From: a bacterium | Lineage (GTDB): Bacteria > Chloroflexota > Anaerolineae > Caldilineales > Caldilineaceae | DNA: 64,000 bases | Assembly (NCBI GenBank): GCA_016124945.1 | Contig: WGMT01000044.1 | Span: 124,001-188,000, forward strand | Direction: 5' to 3' | Shown here: positions 1 to 10,778 of the stretch, piece by piece | How positions within the stretch are numbered: the first letter of the stretch is position 1 | Layout: each line of letters begins with the position of its first letter | Notes under the pieces: model-generated | What the model saw: the letters and a program-made list of their open reading frames with translations, nothing else | The model's database searches: none | Told to the model about the DNA's origin: nothing | Made by a program: the position numbers and the translations under genes

Positions 1-1797
1 GATGCCGGTGATTGGTGTGGCTACGTCAAAGGCGGATCGGCCTACATTCACGTTGACAGCAACGAGTTTTTCAACTGTGGCACCGGCGGTTTCACCGTCG
101 GGCAGGGGACCGGCTTCGAGTACATGACATCTCCCTGGCTGCACTACGAAGCCTACGGCATCGTCGTCACCAACAACGTGATCCACGACACCGAAGGCGC
201 GGGACTGGGTGTCAACGGCGGCTATCAGGTGCTGATGGCGCACAACACCCTCTACCGCGTGGGCGAACGTAGCCATGTGATCGAGGTCGTCTTCGGCTTG
301 CGCACCTGCGACGGCATCACCGCAGCGTGCGCCGCCCGTCTGGAGGAAGGCGGCTGGGGAACCGTCACCGTCGGCTTTGACGGCGAACAGCCCATCCCCA
401 ACCGCAATGTTTACATCCTGAACAACATCATCGCCAACCCATCCGGCTACCGCAGCCAGTGGCAACACTTTGCCATCCACGGACCACGCACCCCCGCGCC
501 CGGATCGAATGTCCCGTCCCCGGCGCACAGCGACGACAATTTGCAGATCCGCGGCAACGTCATTTGGAATGGGCCGACAGATTGGCCGTTGGGCGTTGGC
601 GACAATAGCGGCTGCCAGGAGACGAACCCTACGTGCAACGTCGCCCAACTACTGGCCGACAACAGCATCAACGGCGTTGAGCCTCTCTTTGTGGACGCTG
701 TAGGCGGTGATTTTCGGCTGGCGAACCCCACCGAACTGCCTGCGCCTGCTCCGTTGCCTGAATTTTTCCTCGACTGGGATCTGTTAACCCCTACGTTGCC
801 CATTGTTTCTGTCGGCGTAGAGGTGTTTTGGGATCACGACAACCGGACACGTGCTGGCTATGATCTGGTGGGCGCGTACGCCGCCGAAGGTGCACCGTCT
901 TCTGTGGTCTCCACGAGCACGCCGGTTGTCAACTATTTGCCGCTGCTAAGTCGTCACCCTGCGCCGGCAACGGCTACGATGACACCCACACCCACTGCCA
1001 CTACCTTCGCCCCTCCAACCGCAACAGAAACCGCCACGACGACCGCCACGCCCACCGCCACCGCCACGCCCACGCGCACTGACAACCCACTCCCTACATC
1101 TCCTTTAACCGTGGTCAGCCTGGGCGACAGCCTAACCGAAGGATCGCGCGACGACTCGCCGCAGGGCGGTGGATACCCGCGGCGTTTGTTGGATGCGCTA
1201 CAGGATGCGCGTCCTGGCTCAACGGTGCTCAATCTGGGCAAATCGGGGTGGACGTCTGGGGATCTGATCAACGGTGCCAACGGGGAAGCGGGGCAATTGG
1301 GGCAGGCGCTGACCCATTTTGAAAGCGCCGACGGCGTCAAAGTCGTCCTGATTTGGATTGGCAGCAACGATCTTTGGTATCTCTACGAATTTGGCCCCGA
1401 TCCCATCACCGCAGAGGTAGAAGGGGACGATCTGGCCAACTACACGGCCAATCTCACGTCCACTGTGCAGCAACTGCGCGCCGCCGGGGTCATCGTCTTC
1501 CTCGGCCTGATGGATGACCAGTCACAGCGCCCGGTGGTGGCGAATTCGCCTACACCCAACGAACCGGCCTTCCCCAGCATCAGCGCCGAGGACCGCACGC
1601 GCATGTCGGCGCAGGTGGATCGCTACAACGCCGTCCTCACCGAGCTGGCCGCCGCCGAGAACGTCTACATCGTCGACTTCTTCCACACCGACATCTTCAC
1701 CAACCCCGTCACCCTCGCCGACGACGGCAATCACCCGAACGCGGCGGGGTACGATGTGATCGCGGGGATGTGGCGGGAGAAGGTGATTGGTGATTAG
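1..1797 (+). CDS. Exported beta-helix / SGNH hydrolase fusion (5'-partial)
   Basis: The reading frame is open from the first base of the window, so the N-terminus is missing; 598 residues are visible. Residues 1 to about 260 have the Gly/Asn-rich pattern of a right-handed parallel beta-helix (GNVIWN, YILNNIIAN), as in pectate-lyase-like carbohydrate-binding folds. A YLPLLSR motif and a long Thr/Pro/Ala linker (about 300-365) follow. The rest is an SGNH/GDSL esterase: GDS with nucleophile Ser377, a Gly in GKSGW, GSND in block III, and DGNH with Asp575 and His578. It is probably secreted and could deacylate or bind polysaccharide; the substrate is not visible. The last codons lie inside a heptamer repeat. 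The SGNH part is certain; the beta-helix call rests on pattern only. Confidence 0.8.
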   Translation, partial: DAGDWCGYVKGGSAYIHVDSNEFFNCGTGGFTVGQGTGFEYMTSPWLHYEAYGIVVTNNVIHDTEGAGLGVNGGYQVLMAHNTLYRVGERSHVIEVVFGLRTCDGITAACAARLEEGGWGTVTVGFDGEQPIPNRNVYILNNIIANPSGYRSQWQHFAIHGPRTPAPGSNVPSPAHSDDNLQIRGNVIWNGPTDWPLGVGDNSGCQETNPTCNVAQLLADNSINGVEPLFVDAVGGDFRLANPTELPAPAPLPEFFLDWDLLTPTLPIVSVGVEVFWDHDNRTRAGYDLVGAYAAEGAPSSVVSTSTPVVNYLPLLSRHPAPATATMTPTPTATTFAPPTATETATTTATPTATATPTRTDNPLPTSPLTVVSLGDSLTEGSRDDSPQGGGYPRRLLDALQDARPGSTVLNLGKSGWTSGDLINGANGEAGQLGQALTHFESADGVKVVLIWIGSNDLWYLYEFGPDPITAEVEGDDLANYTANLTSTVQQLRAAGVIVFLGLMDDQSQRPVVANSPTPNEPAFPSISAEDRTRMSAQVDRYNAVLTELAAAENVYIVDFFHTDIFTNPVTLADDGNHPNAAGYDVIAGMWREKVIGD

Positions 1798-1916
1798 TGA
1801 TTGGTGATTGGGTCTCTATACACGAGTATGGATTTACGCATCCATGTACTTGACGAGACAGTTGAGCGTCCATTCGCTGACGAATTCAGATGCCCAATCA
1901 CCAATCACCAATCACC
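1782..1916. repeat. Inverted pair of heptamer tandem repeats (GATTGGT family)
   Basis: The left arm, 1782-1811, is about four copies of GATTGGT. The right arm, 1893-1916, is the complementary AATCACC series. They are separated by about 80 bp of unrelated sequence. The left arm contains the stop codon of the upstream gene. The same arrangement with other heptamers recurs through the window. Confidence 0.85.
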
Positions 1917-1921
1917 TCTTC

Positions 1922-3402
<1,481 letters not shown>

Positions 3403-3406
<4 letters not shown>

Positions 3407-4656
3407 CGCATGTGCGGCGAATAGGGCCAGATCTTCCACTTCTCGATCTCCTGGCCGTTGACGTAGACACGGACATTGGACCACTTTTGGACGTAGTCCC
3501 AAATACGCCAGAATTGGCGAATGTTGCGTTTCTGGTAGAGCAGCCGATGGACGAGCTGGCGGCCTTCGTCCATGAGCATGATGTAGTTGGGCTGTTTCTG
3601 CGCCACAAAGACAACGTGTTCGTAGAACTGGGAGCGGCTTTCGCCAAATTCCAGCACCAAATGCCAATTCGGGGTGCTGATCTCTATCCCGTCATCGCCC
3701 GCTTCGGCGTCGTCGTCTTCTGCGGCAAGGGCAAGCTTTGTTTCGATTTCGACCTGCGTAAAAATCAGCGCTGTTTCGAGAAGCTCGTTGAGTAGCGGCG
3801 CCAGCACAGGACGCACATCGGGATTGGGCAGCGCCAGATGGAGGTCACGGTGAGCACAGCGCCAGGTTGTCCACGCGCCGGGCCAGAATGGCGGCCTTTC
3901 GACGCAGGCTTCGTCCTCTGCCGGCGGTGCCGGCGTAATCTGTGCCAGTGCGTGCTGCAGGGGATCTTCACCCAGGGTGGCGGCTAGCGAGTCGATGTTC
4001 AATTGCACCACGGCGGCCGGTGGCAGCTCTTCTGCGGGTGTGGTGTGCCAGCTCTGTTGCACAGCCAATACTTCGTCTCCACGCAGGGGATGACGCAGCA
4101 GCGCCTGCCAGCCGAGGACCGTCCCCATCAGCGCGGGTGCAAGTTGACCGTGGGTGATGACGCGTGCCAGGTAGCGCCCATCCTGAGCGAGCCAGCCGGC
4201 CAGCAACGTGGAACGAGTCAACTCCGGCAGGTTGGACCAGGCCGACATCTCCAACAGATCAAGCAACGTAGCGCGTGCGGCGGCAGCCTCCTTTTCCCCC
4301 AAAAAAAGATGGGTTTCAAGGTAGGCCAGGTAGAGGCGCTGGTAGGCGGGCGGTGCGGCCTGCTCAGGGAAGTGGAGCCATCGGTAGAAAACGCCCCTTT
4401 GCGCCTCCGTAAGTCCGGCATAGCCCGCGCCCACCGTTGGCGCAGGGACAGGAGCATCTGTCTCAACTACCGGTAGTTGCAGATCGACTTGCGCGTAGTC
4501 AAATTCCTGCGACTGTGAGCGGCTGGCGCTGCGCCGTAAATGGGGTGCAGGCGTGGTCAGTGCCTGCGCCAACACTGCCCCAGCCGGACGATCTCGCCCG
4601 GTGATACGCACAAATGGATTCGGGTGTAATTCCCACAGATCGTTAGATTCGGACAC
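3403..4656 (-). CDS. Unknown protein coupled to the AAA ATPase
   Basis: A 417-residue soluble protein that I do not recognise. It has a proline/alanine-rich N-terminus and a helical middle (from about residue 80, YAGLTEAQRGVFYRW onward, loosely like the start of a TerB-N domain). An acidic stretch AEDDDAEAGDDG follows near 310. The C-terminus, about 330-417, is rich in aromatic and basic residues, with NWHLVLEFGESRSQFYEHV and WRIWDYVQKW. No signal peptide or membrane segment is visible. Its stop codon overlaps the ATPase start by four bases, so the two are probably translated together. It may be an adaptor or substrate of the ATPase; this is inference. Confidence 0.7.
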
Positions 4657-4733
4657 GGTTGGATGGTTTCTTGTTGCGGCATTGATGGAGAAACTATAGC
4701 ATAGCGACTATCGGCTGTCGATTTGTGGTAGAC

Positions 4734-4761
4734 TTGACAAGCTCATTTGTTCGGGTAGACT
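4734..4761 (+). promoter_or_regulatory. Candidate sigma-70 promoter upstream of VOC and moeA
   Basis: TTGACA at 4734-4739, a 16-bp spacer, then TAGACT at 4756-4761. It lies between the divergent unknown gene and the VOC gene and points toward the latter, about 190 bp before its start. The -35 is perfect and the -10 weak. Confidence 0.4.
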
Positions 4762-4775
4762 TGCGGGGAGAGCAG

Positions 4776-4922
4776 AGACGACGGACGACATCGTTGAGTA
4801 CGTGCTTGGGATGTGGTGTCTGTCACATCGCAGACGACAAGAACCAACAACGGCAGCATGGCATTATACAATGTCGTCTGTCGTCTGTCGTCCGTTGTCC
4901 GTTGTCTGTCGTCCGTCGTCTG
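4776..4922. repeat. Heptamer repeats (GTCGTCT family)
   Basis: A run of seven GTCGTCT/GTCGTCC-type heptamers lies at 4872-4922. A short complementary stretch, AGACGACGGACGACA, lies at 4776-4790. Together they form an imperfect inverted pair in the leader of the VOC gene. Confidence 0.75.
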
Positions 4923-4955
4923 TAAACAAAAGCAACTACCGACTACGAGGATCCC

Positions 4956-5348
4956 ATGCCCCACATCTCTGGACTGGCCGAAATAGTGTTGTGGACTGCC
5001 GACAAGGACAAGGCGCTCTGGTTTTATAACGAGTTGCTGGGTTTTGAGGTGATTTCGCCGCCAACGTTGCGCAATGCCTTTTTGAAAGTGGGTGACGGCA
5101 GCGCCGGTGTGCCCGAAATGATTGTCCTTGTGCCGATGCCGCCGGAAGTCGCGGCTCAGCCCCGCAGTGGACAGCTCCACCATCTGGCCTTTCAGTTGAC
5201 GCCCGATGCCTTTGATGCCCAACATGCGGCCCTAATGGCTGCCGGCTTCAGCCCACGGGGTGGTCAGCACCCAGTATTGGCCAGCCGCACCATGTATGTC
5301 GACGATCCAGACGGCAATGAGGTGGAGTTTATTTGTCAGGCGGAATGA
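4956..5348 (+). CDS. VOC (glyoxalase/bleomycin-resistance fold) protein
   Basis: A 130-residue single vicinal-oxygen-chelate protein with two beta-alpha-beta-beta-beta modules. The first runs from LAEIVLWTADKDKALWFYNELLGFEV. The second has QLHHLAFQL and ends with the classic DPDGNEVEFI. Candidate metal ligands are the His in HHLAF and the Glu in NEVEF. Members of this fold include dioxygenases, isomerases and resistance proteins; nothing here fixes the substrate. Heptamer repeats flank it on both sides, so it need not be co-transcribed with moeA. Confidence 0.85.
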   Translation: MPHISGLAEIVLWTADKDKALWFYNELLGFEVISPPTLRNAFLKVGDGSAGVPEMIVLVPMPPEVAAQPRSGQLHHLAFQLTPDAFDAQHAALMAAGFSPRGGQHPVLASRTMYVDDPDGNEVEFICQAE

Positions 5349-5351
5349 TGG

Positions 5352-5482
5352 CAGACGACGGACGACGGACGGCCATGTATGGCATCATGTCGCTGCTGGC
5401 GGTTCTTGTCCTCTACGAGGTGACAAACGTAGTGGTGCGAGACGTATTTAACGCTGTCGTCCGTCGTCTATCGTCCGTCGTC
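5352..5482. repeat. Inverted pair of heptamer repeats before moeA
   Basis: GACGACG-type heptamers at 5352-5372 are matched by complementary GTCGTCC/GTCGTCT units at 5455-5482. The pair brackets about 80 bp between the VOC gene and moeA. Monomers match the array at 4872-4922. Confidence 0.8.
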
Positions 5483-5503
5483 ACTCACTCAAAGGAGCAC
5501 AAC

Positions 5504-6745
5504 ATGGAATCCCCGTATCCTATGTTATCAGTCGAAGACGCGTTGTCGGTGGTATTGGCGCAGGCTGCACCGTTGACGAGGGTGATGGTGGATCTGTCTG
5601 CTGCACTGGGCGCTGTGCTGGCCGAAGATGTCCATGCGCGAGAGCCGTTGCCGCCGTTCGCTGCTTCGGTAAAGGACGGCTACGCCGTCATCGCGGCAGA
5701 CGGGCCTGGCATCTACCCTGTGGTGGCCGACGTGACGGCTGGCCAGATGGCTGATTTTGTCCTGACGCGGGGAGCGGTGGCCTATATTACCACCGGCGCG
5801 CCGATTCCGCAGGGTGCAGATGCCGTTGTGATGGTGGAAGAAACCGAGCGTGTTGACGGAGAGAACAGTCTGCGCTTGGTGCGTATTGGGGTGCAGGTAA
5901 AGGCGGGCGACGACATTCGCCCTGTTGGCGTGGATGTGGCCGCCGATGAACTGATCCTTGATGCGGGTGAACGTCTGGGCGCAGCGGAGATCGGACTGCT
6001 GGCGACGGCAGGCGTGGTGGATGTGCCGATCCATGCGCGGCCGCGTGTGGCCGTCCTCTCGACGGGGGATGAGTTGGTGGATCCTCATCAACCGCTCGGC
6101 CCAGGACAGATCCGCGACAGCAACCGGGCCACGCTCATCGCTGCGATCCGCGCCAACGGCGGCGAGCCCATTGATCTGGGTATCGGCGGTGATAGCCAGA
6201 CTGAACTAGAAGCTCGCATCAACCGGGGACTTCAAGAAGCGGACGTGCTGCTTACGTCGGGCGGCGTCTCGATGGGGGATCGCGACCTGATCAAGCCGAT
6301 TTTGGCCCACGCCGGTACTGTCCATTTTGGGCGAGTGCGTATGAAACCGGGTAAGCCGATCACCTTTGCCACGGCAGAAGTGGGGGGTAAGCGTTGTCTG
6401 ATCTTCGGGCTGCCCGGCAATCCGGTAAGTAGCCTCGCCACCTTCTATCTTTTCGGCGTGCCGGCATTACGTAAGATGGCAGGCTGGCGCAACCCGTTGT
6501 TGCGGCGTGTCCACGCGCGGGTTGCACAACCGCTGCGCCTGGACGCCTACCGCCCTGAATATCACCGTGCTACCCTGCATTGGGACGAAAACGCACGTTG
6601 TTTCATCGCTGAGAGTACCGGCAGCCAGGCCAGCAGCCGTCTCCTGAGCATGCGCACAGCCAACGCCCTCCTCGAACTTCCTCAGCAGGAAGGCACACTG
6701 CCGGCAGGAACGATGGTGCCGGCGTTGTTGATTGGAGAACTGTAA
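5504..6745 (+). CDS. moeA: Molybdopterin molybdotransferase MoeA
   Basis: A 413-residue protein that inserts molybdate into adenylylated molybdopterin, the last step of molybdenum-cofactor synthesis. Family hallmarks in order: PPFAASVKDGYAV near residue 50, TGAPIPQGADAVVMVE near 105, STGDEL and DSN in the MoCF domain, SGGVSMGDRD, and GLPGNPVSS. The start at 5504 has AAAGGAG nine bases upstream. A longer in-frame extension to 5333 would only translate repeat DNA. Length is normal for MoeA (about 400). moaC and moaDE follow downstream, although a repeat-filled gap of about 165 bp separates them. Confidence 0.95.
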   Translation: MESPYPMLSVEDALSVVLAQAAPLTRVMVDLSAALGAVLAEDVHAREPLPPFAASVKDGYAVIAADGPGIYPVVADVTAGQMADFVLTRGAVAYITTGAPIPQGADAVVMVEETERVDGENSLRLVRIGVQVKAGDDIRPVGVDVAADELILDAGERLGAAEIGLLATAGVVDVPIHARPRVAVLSTGDELVDPHQPLGPGQIRDSNRATLIAAIRANGGEPIDLGIGGDSQTELEARINRGLQEADVLLTSGGVSMGDRDLIKPILAHAGTVHFGRVRMKPGKPITFATAEVGGKRCLIFGLPGNPVSSLATFYLFGVPALRKMAGWRNPLLRRVHARVAQPLRLDAYRPEYHRATLHWDENARCFIAESTGSQASSRLLSMRTANALLELPQQEGTLPAGTMVPALLIGEL

Positions 6746-6750
6746 AGAAT

Positions 6751-6896
6751 TTACGATTTTCGATTGACGATTTACGATTGTCGTGTAGAGCATGTGACTT
6801 TATGACTGGTCGTTGTCTGGCTAAAGTATCAACAGCCCCATGCAGAACCAAGTACTCAACCAGACAATCGTAAATCGTCAATCAAAAATCGTAAAT
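6751..6896. repeat. Inverted pair of heptamer repeats (TACGATT/GACGATT family)
   Basis: The left arm, 6751-6781, repeats (T/G)ACGATT and TTCGATT with period 7. The right arm, 6864-6896, carries the complementary AATCGTA/AATCGTC units. The inner flanks include a CTCAACCAGACAATCG context shared with the pair near 42.47 kb. Confidence 0.85.
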
Positions 6897-6911
6897 AGAC
6901 AAGGGAGTATC

Positions 6912-7397
6912 ATGTCCGAAAAATTGACCCACCTTGATCACCATGGCCACGCAGCGATGGTGGATGTGAGCCACAAAGATGTGACAAGTCGCGAGGCGGT
7001 GGCGCAGGGCGAAGTGCGCATGATGCCGTCGACGCTGGCCGCGATCCGCGCTGGGGATGTCCCCAAGGGTGATGTGTTGGCGGCGGCACGCATTGCCGGC
7101 ATCATGGCGGCCAAGCGCACGCCGGATTTGATTCCACTTTGCCACACGCTCCTCCTAAGCAAAGTGATGGTAGACTTTGTGATCGACGAAGCGGAAAGCC
7201 GTGTACTGATTACGTGTACTGTGCGCTGCAAAGGACAGACCGGCGTCGAGATGGAGGCACTCACTGCCGTCAGTGTAGCAGCGCTCACAATCTACGACAT
7301 GGCCAAAGCACTAGAAAAGACCATGATCATCGGCCCGATTCGTCTGCTCGAAAAACACGGCGGCAAATCAGGCGATTGGGTGAGGGGCGCCAAATGA
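6912..7397 (+). CDS. moaC: Cyclic pyranopterin monophosphate synthase MoaC
   Basis: A 161-residue MoaC, which with MoaA converts GTP to cyclic pyranopterin monophosphate. Signatures: the N-terminal THLDHHGHAAMVDVS segment, LIPLCHTLLLSKV, VEMEALTAVSVAALTIYDM and the C-terminal GGKSG. The start at 6912 has AAGGGAG just upstream and matches the family N-terminus; the in-frame extension to 6840 is repeat DNA. Its TGA overlaps the next ATG by ATGA, so moaC and moaDE are translationally coupled. No moaA is present in the window. Confidence 0.95.
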   Translation: MSEKLTHLDHHGHAAMVDVSHKDVTSREAVAQGEVRMMPSTLAAIRAGDVPKGDVLAAARIAGIMAAKRTPDLIPLCHTLLLSKVMVDFVIDEAESRVLITCTVRCKGQTGVEMEALTAVSVAALTIYDMAKALEKTMIIGPIRLLEKHGGKSGDWVRGAK

Positions 7398-8116
7398 TCA
7401 CCGTTACATTGCGTCTGTTTGCCGGGCTGAAACAGGCCGCCGGCTTTAAAGAAAGGCAGATCGAACTTGCCGATGACGCCACTGTTGCCGAGCTGCTTGC
7501 CCATCTGCCCGACGCCATTACGGCGCGCACCTTTTATGTCGCCGTCAACCAAAACTATGCCCAGCGCGATACGGTGTTGCGTGCAGGAGACGAAGTCGCA
7601 CTGCTGCCGCCCGTTTCCGGTGGTGTGGACGGAGGACGAAAGACGATGTCAACCAAACTTTTTGAAATCACCGAACAGCCGCTTTCACAGGATGATATTT
7701 TGCGACGGGTGAGCCGTCCTGATTGTGGAGGGGTGGTGACTTTTGCCGGCACTGTGCGCGGCGCAACCACGGTTCAGGAAGGCGTGCGTGATACGGATTT
7801 CCTTGTCTACGAAGCCTACGTAGATATGGCTGAAAAGATGATGGCACAGATCGGCGACGAAGTCATGCAGCAATGGCCCAAAGTCAAAGCCGTGAGCATC
7901 TTGCACCGGATTGGCCGTTGCGAAATCGAAGAACCCACTGTCCTGATTGCCGTGGTCACACCCCACCGCGGCGACGGCTGCTTTGAGGCTTGCCAATACG
8001 CCATCGAGCGACTGAAGGCCATCGTTCCGATATGGAAAGAAGAGAACTGGTCCGACGGCAGCATATGGGTGGAAGGTCCACGCCAACCCCAGTTAGACGT
8101 CAAACGCCCAGAGTGA
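7394..8116 (+). CDS. Fused MoaD-MoaE molybdopterin synthase
   Basis: A 240-residue fusion of both molybdopterin-synthase subunits. Residues 1-77 are the ubiquitin-like sulfur carrier MoaD, ending LLPPVSGG (Gly76-Gly77). A short VDGGRKT linker leads into MoaE at Met85, with FAGTVR, HRIGRCEIEEP and LKAIVPIWKEE carrying the conserved lysines. In stand-alone MoaD the Gly-Gly must be the free C-terminus to be adenylylated and thiocarboxylated, so the fusion must be cut or bypassed. Fusions of this type are known (MoaX of mycobacteria). A strong Shine-Dalgarno lies inside the linker. The frame extends further upstream but only as a shadow of moaC; the coupled ATGA start is preferred. Confidence 0.93.
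   Translation: MITVTLRLFAGLKQAAGFKERQIELADDATVAELLAHLPDAITARTFYVAVNQNYAQRDTVLRAGDEVALLPPVSGGVDGGRKTMSTKLFEITEQPLSQDDILRRVSRPDCGGVVTFAGTVRGATTVQEGVRDTDFLVYEAYVDMAEKMMAQIGDEVMQQWPKVKAVSILHRIGRCEIEEPTVLIAVVTPHRGDGCFEACQYAIERLKAIVPIWKEENWSDGSIWVEGPRQPQLDVKRPE
7631..7648 (+). promoter_or_regulatory. Internal Shine-Dalgarno and ATG at the MoaD/MoaE junction
   Basis: GGAGG at 7631-7635 is followed ten bases later by ATG at 7646, exactly at the first residue of the MoaE domain (MSTKLFEI). It could allow separate translation of MoaE from the fused frame. Confidence 0.5.
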
Positions 8117-8174
8117 TTATCGTCAAGAGCATCTCTGTGCGTAGGAACTGAAACATACCTTCTGGTTGGAAAAT

Positions 8175-8203
8175 TTGACATGTGTTTGAGGCGTCGGTAT
8201 ACT
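8175..8203 (+). promoter_or_regulatory. Sigma-70 promoter upstream of RNase P RNA
   Basis: TTGACA (8175-8180), 17-bp spacer, TATACT (8198-8203). A second TTGACA at 8223-8228, with a poorer -10 near 8246-8251, would place transcription start at the predicted 5' end of the RNA (about 8256). Either could serve rnpB and perhaps the tRNAs. Confidence 0.65.
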
Positions 8204-8255
8204 ACGGTTTGTATTAGTGCGCTTGACATACTCATGCAGATTAACAATTGAACGT

Positions 8256-8707
<452 letters not shown>

Positions 8708-8778
8708 GCGACAGAGAGTATGGGTTCGCTCGGTGGTCGCCAAACCTGGTGATCGCCAAACCTAAGCCGACGGGGCAA

Positions 8779-8865
<87 letters not shown>

Positions 8866-8904
8866 GTCAGTGGTTTACTGAGGAATAGGTTGTTGTGGAA
8901 GTAT

Positions 8905-8978
<74 letters not shown>

Positions 8979-9084
8979 GAAAAATGTAAAAAAAGATGTA
9001 AAACGACAATCGAAGAATTTGCAGATTTCTCACGGTTCATGTATCATAGCGGATAGTTGTGCAGGAAAAAAAACTGAAAACCCT

Positions 9085-9156
<72 letters not shown>

Positions 9157-9188
9157 CTCAAAGGGCCGACCATCGTGTCGGTCCTTTT

Positions 9189-9264
<76 letters not shown>

Positions 9265-9310
9265 TTTTACCCCACTCACTCCGGTCTGCTTTGGCAGGCC
9301 GAGTGTTTAC

Positions 9311-9384
<74 letters not shown>

Positions 9385-9430
9385 AGCCGGGGTGGCTCCT
9401 GTCGCCCCGGCGTTTTTATTCCGATAGCAT

Positions 9431-9506
9431 GGCGCCCATAGCTCAATGGCAGAGCGCTTGATTGTGGATCAAGAGGTTTCGGGTTCGAGACCCGATGGGC
9501 GCCCCA
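9431..9506 (+). tRNA. tRNA-His (GTG)
   Basis: The extra 5' G (G-1 at 9431) faces C73 at 9503, the histidine identity pair. Acceptor GCGCCCA/TGGGCGC, anticodon GTG within TTGTGGA, T-arm GGGTTCGAGACCC, encoded CCA at 9504-9506. Its final A is also the first base of the terminator hairpin. Confidence 0.96.
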
Positions 9507-9565
9507 AAGTGCATAACAACAAAAAAAGTCGGCAGACGCCGACTTTTTTTGTTGTTATGCACTTT
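9506..9565. terminator. Perfect 27-bp hairpin ending the tRNA array
   Basis: The arms 9506-9532 and 9539-9565 are exact complements around a 6-base loop. Each arm contains a 7-base A or T run. It lies between the tRNA array and the convergent nitroreductase gene, so it probably terminates from both sides. Confidence 0.85.
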
Positions 9566-9572
9566 GAGCACT

Positions 9573-10064
9573 TTACCATCGCTCCCTGTGGACAACCTCG
9601 CTTGGATCTTTGCGCTGTTTCTTGCCCTTCCCCACCGATTTTACCGGGTAGCCGAATGGCACAATCGCTAGAATGTCCTTGTCGTCGGGGATGCCGAGGA
9701 TGGGTTTCACCTCTTCTAAGCCCATAAAGCCCACCCAGTTGGAGCCGATGCCCTCTTCCCAGGCTGTCAGCATCATGGATTGGATGGCGCGGCTGCCGTC
9801 GGAGACGGCGAAACGCGTGCGGTCGATGATCACCACGACGGCCAGCGGCGCTTCGGCGATGTACGGTCCACTCTGCGCCATCTCGCCGAGACGGCGCAGC
9901 ATTTCTCGATCCTCCACCACGAGGAAATGCCAGGGCTGGCGGTTCATGCTGCTACCGGTGAGGCGCCCCGCTTCCACAATGCGCTCTACTGCCTCTTGCG
10001 CGATTGGTTTGTCTTCGTAAGAACGGATGGCCAAAACGGTTTGTACTGCGTCAAAGACGTTCAT
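9573..10064 (-). CDS. Nitroreductase-family flavoprotein
   Basis: A 163-residue FMN-dependent nitroreductase-fold protein. The N-terminal RSYEDKPI segment with the FMN-phosphate-binding Arg-Ser pair, then TGSSMNRQPWHFLVV, are diagnostic. GSNWVGFMGLEEVKPILGIP followed by VPFGYP is the family C-terminal half. Short members of about 160-180 residues are common in Chloroflexota and archaea. Substrate is unknown; likely electron acceptors are nitroaromatics, quinones or flavins. GAAAGGAG precedes the ATG by 8 bases. It is transcribed toward the tRNA terminator. Confidence 0.9.
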   Translation of the reverse strand: MNVFDAVQTVLAIRSYEDKPIAQEAVERIVEAGRLTGSSMNRQPWHFLVVEDREMLRRLGEMAQSGPYIAEAPLAVVVIIDRTRFAVSDGSRAIQSMMLTAWEEGIGSNWVGFMGLEEVKPILGIPDDKDILAIVPFGYPVKSVGKGKKQRKDPSEVVHRERW

Positions 10065-10778
10065 TGCCTCTCTCCTTTCGTTGCTTTACCCGACGCTCTG
10101 GATAGGGCATTCAATGGTGGCCTGGGTGCCACATTTCATAAAACAACCGATTCGCATTGCATACCGTGAAATCGGTGCGCAGGACGAGCATCGCATCGGG
10201 AATCGTATCAAAGACAGCTTCGACAAACACCCGGCCAACAGGCAGGGGTCCTTGTGCCCAGTTGGGATTCTGTTCGTACAGTGCTGTTGGGGGCAATGAT
10301 CGGGCTTTCGACGGCTGGAACATGCCGTCGCCGGTGGATGAGTGTGAGGACTCAGATGGTATCATCGATTGCTCCGGCGTACTCGTATCAGGGCTCAGTG
10401 CTGTCACAGACGGCTCTATCCACGTGGCAAGGTGACAACCCAATCGTCCGCCTTGTCACTTCACCAACGCCGACAATTGTCAATTTACAATAATCTCTTA
10501 TATTTGGCAACGATTTTATGGCCGATCATAAGGTATTCTTTATGAGGTGCTCATTTTGAATCTGTTTTATCTTCACTGTATATGGAGAGAGACAAGTCTA
10601 AATGACCTGTCTCTCTCCGCCAGAGCGCTCAATTCACTTCAAAGATGACTCCGCTTCAATCGCTACTTCAGTGTGATAATCACGTTGTCCATACCCCAGT
10701 CCCCAAGCGTGTTGACAGCCCAAGCCCCACTGCGGCCTGGAGAATTGGAGACGGGATTGCCAATCGACAATCGTCAAT
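10065..10778. other. 714-bp region without an intact gene
   Basis: It holds the PAS remnant (10111-10443), an AT-rich stretch around 10480-10560 and a hairpin at 10584-10618 (GGAGAGAGACAAGT with ACCTGTCTCTCTCC, one mismatch). A weak heptamer repeat CAATCGACAATCGTCAATT lies near 10761. Nothing else is supported. Confidence 0.6.
10111..10443 (-). pseudogene. Remnant with a truncated PAS segment
   Basis: A 110-codon frame whose last part, VFDTIPDAMLVLRTDFTVCNANRLFYEMW, looks like the first 30 residues of a PAS sensor domain and then stops. The preceding 70 residues are low-complexity and unconvincing, and no Shine-Dalgarno is obvious. It is probably the decayed end of a sensor-kinase gene; chance similarity is possible. 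Confidence 0.4.

Noticed and set aside
3407..3667. N-terminal extension of the AAA ATPase
   Set aside because: It lies entirely within the upstream gene in another frame; the family N-terminus and the ATGA coupling place the start at 3406.
5352..6911. Molybdenum-cofactor riboswitch before moeA or moaC
   Set aside because: The intergenic space is filled by heptamer repeats and has no GC-rich Moco aptamer core.
7139..7393. N-terminal extension of the MoaD-MoaE frame
   Set aside because: Shadow of moaC; the translated part is Arg-rich and unlike MoaD.
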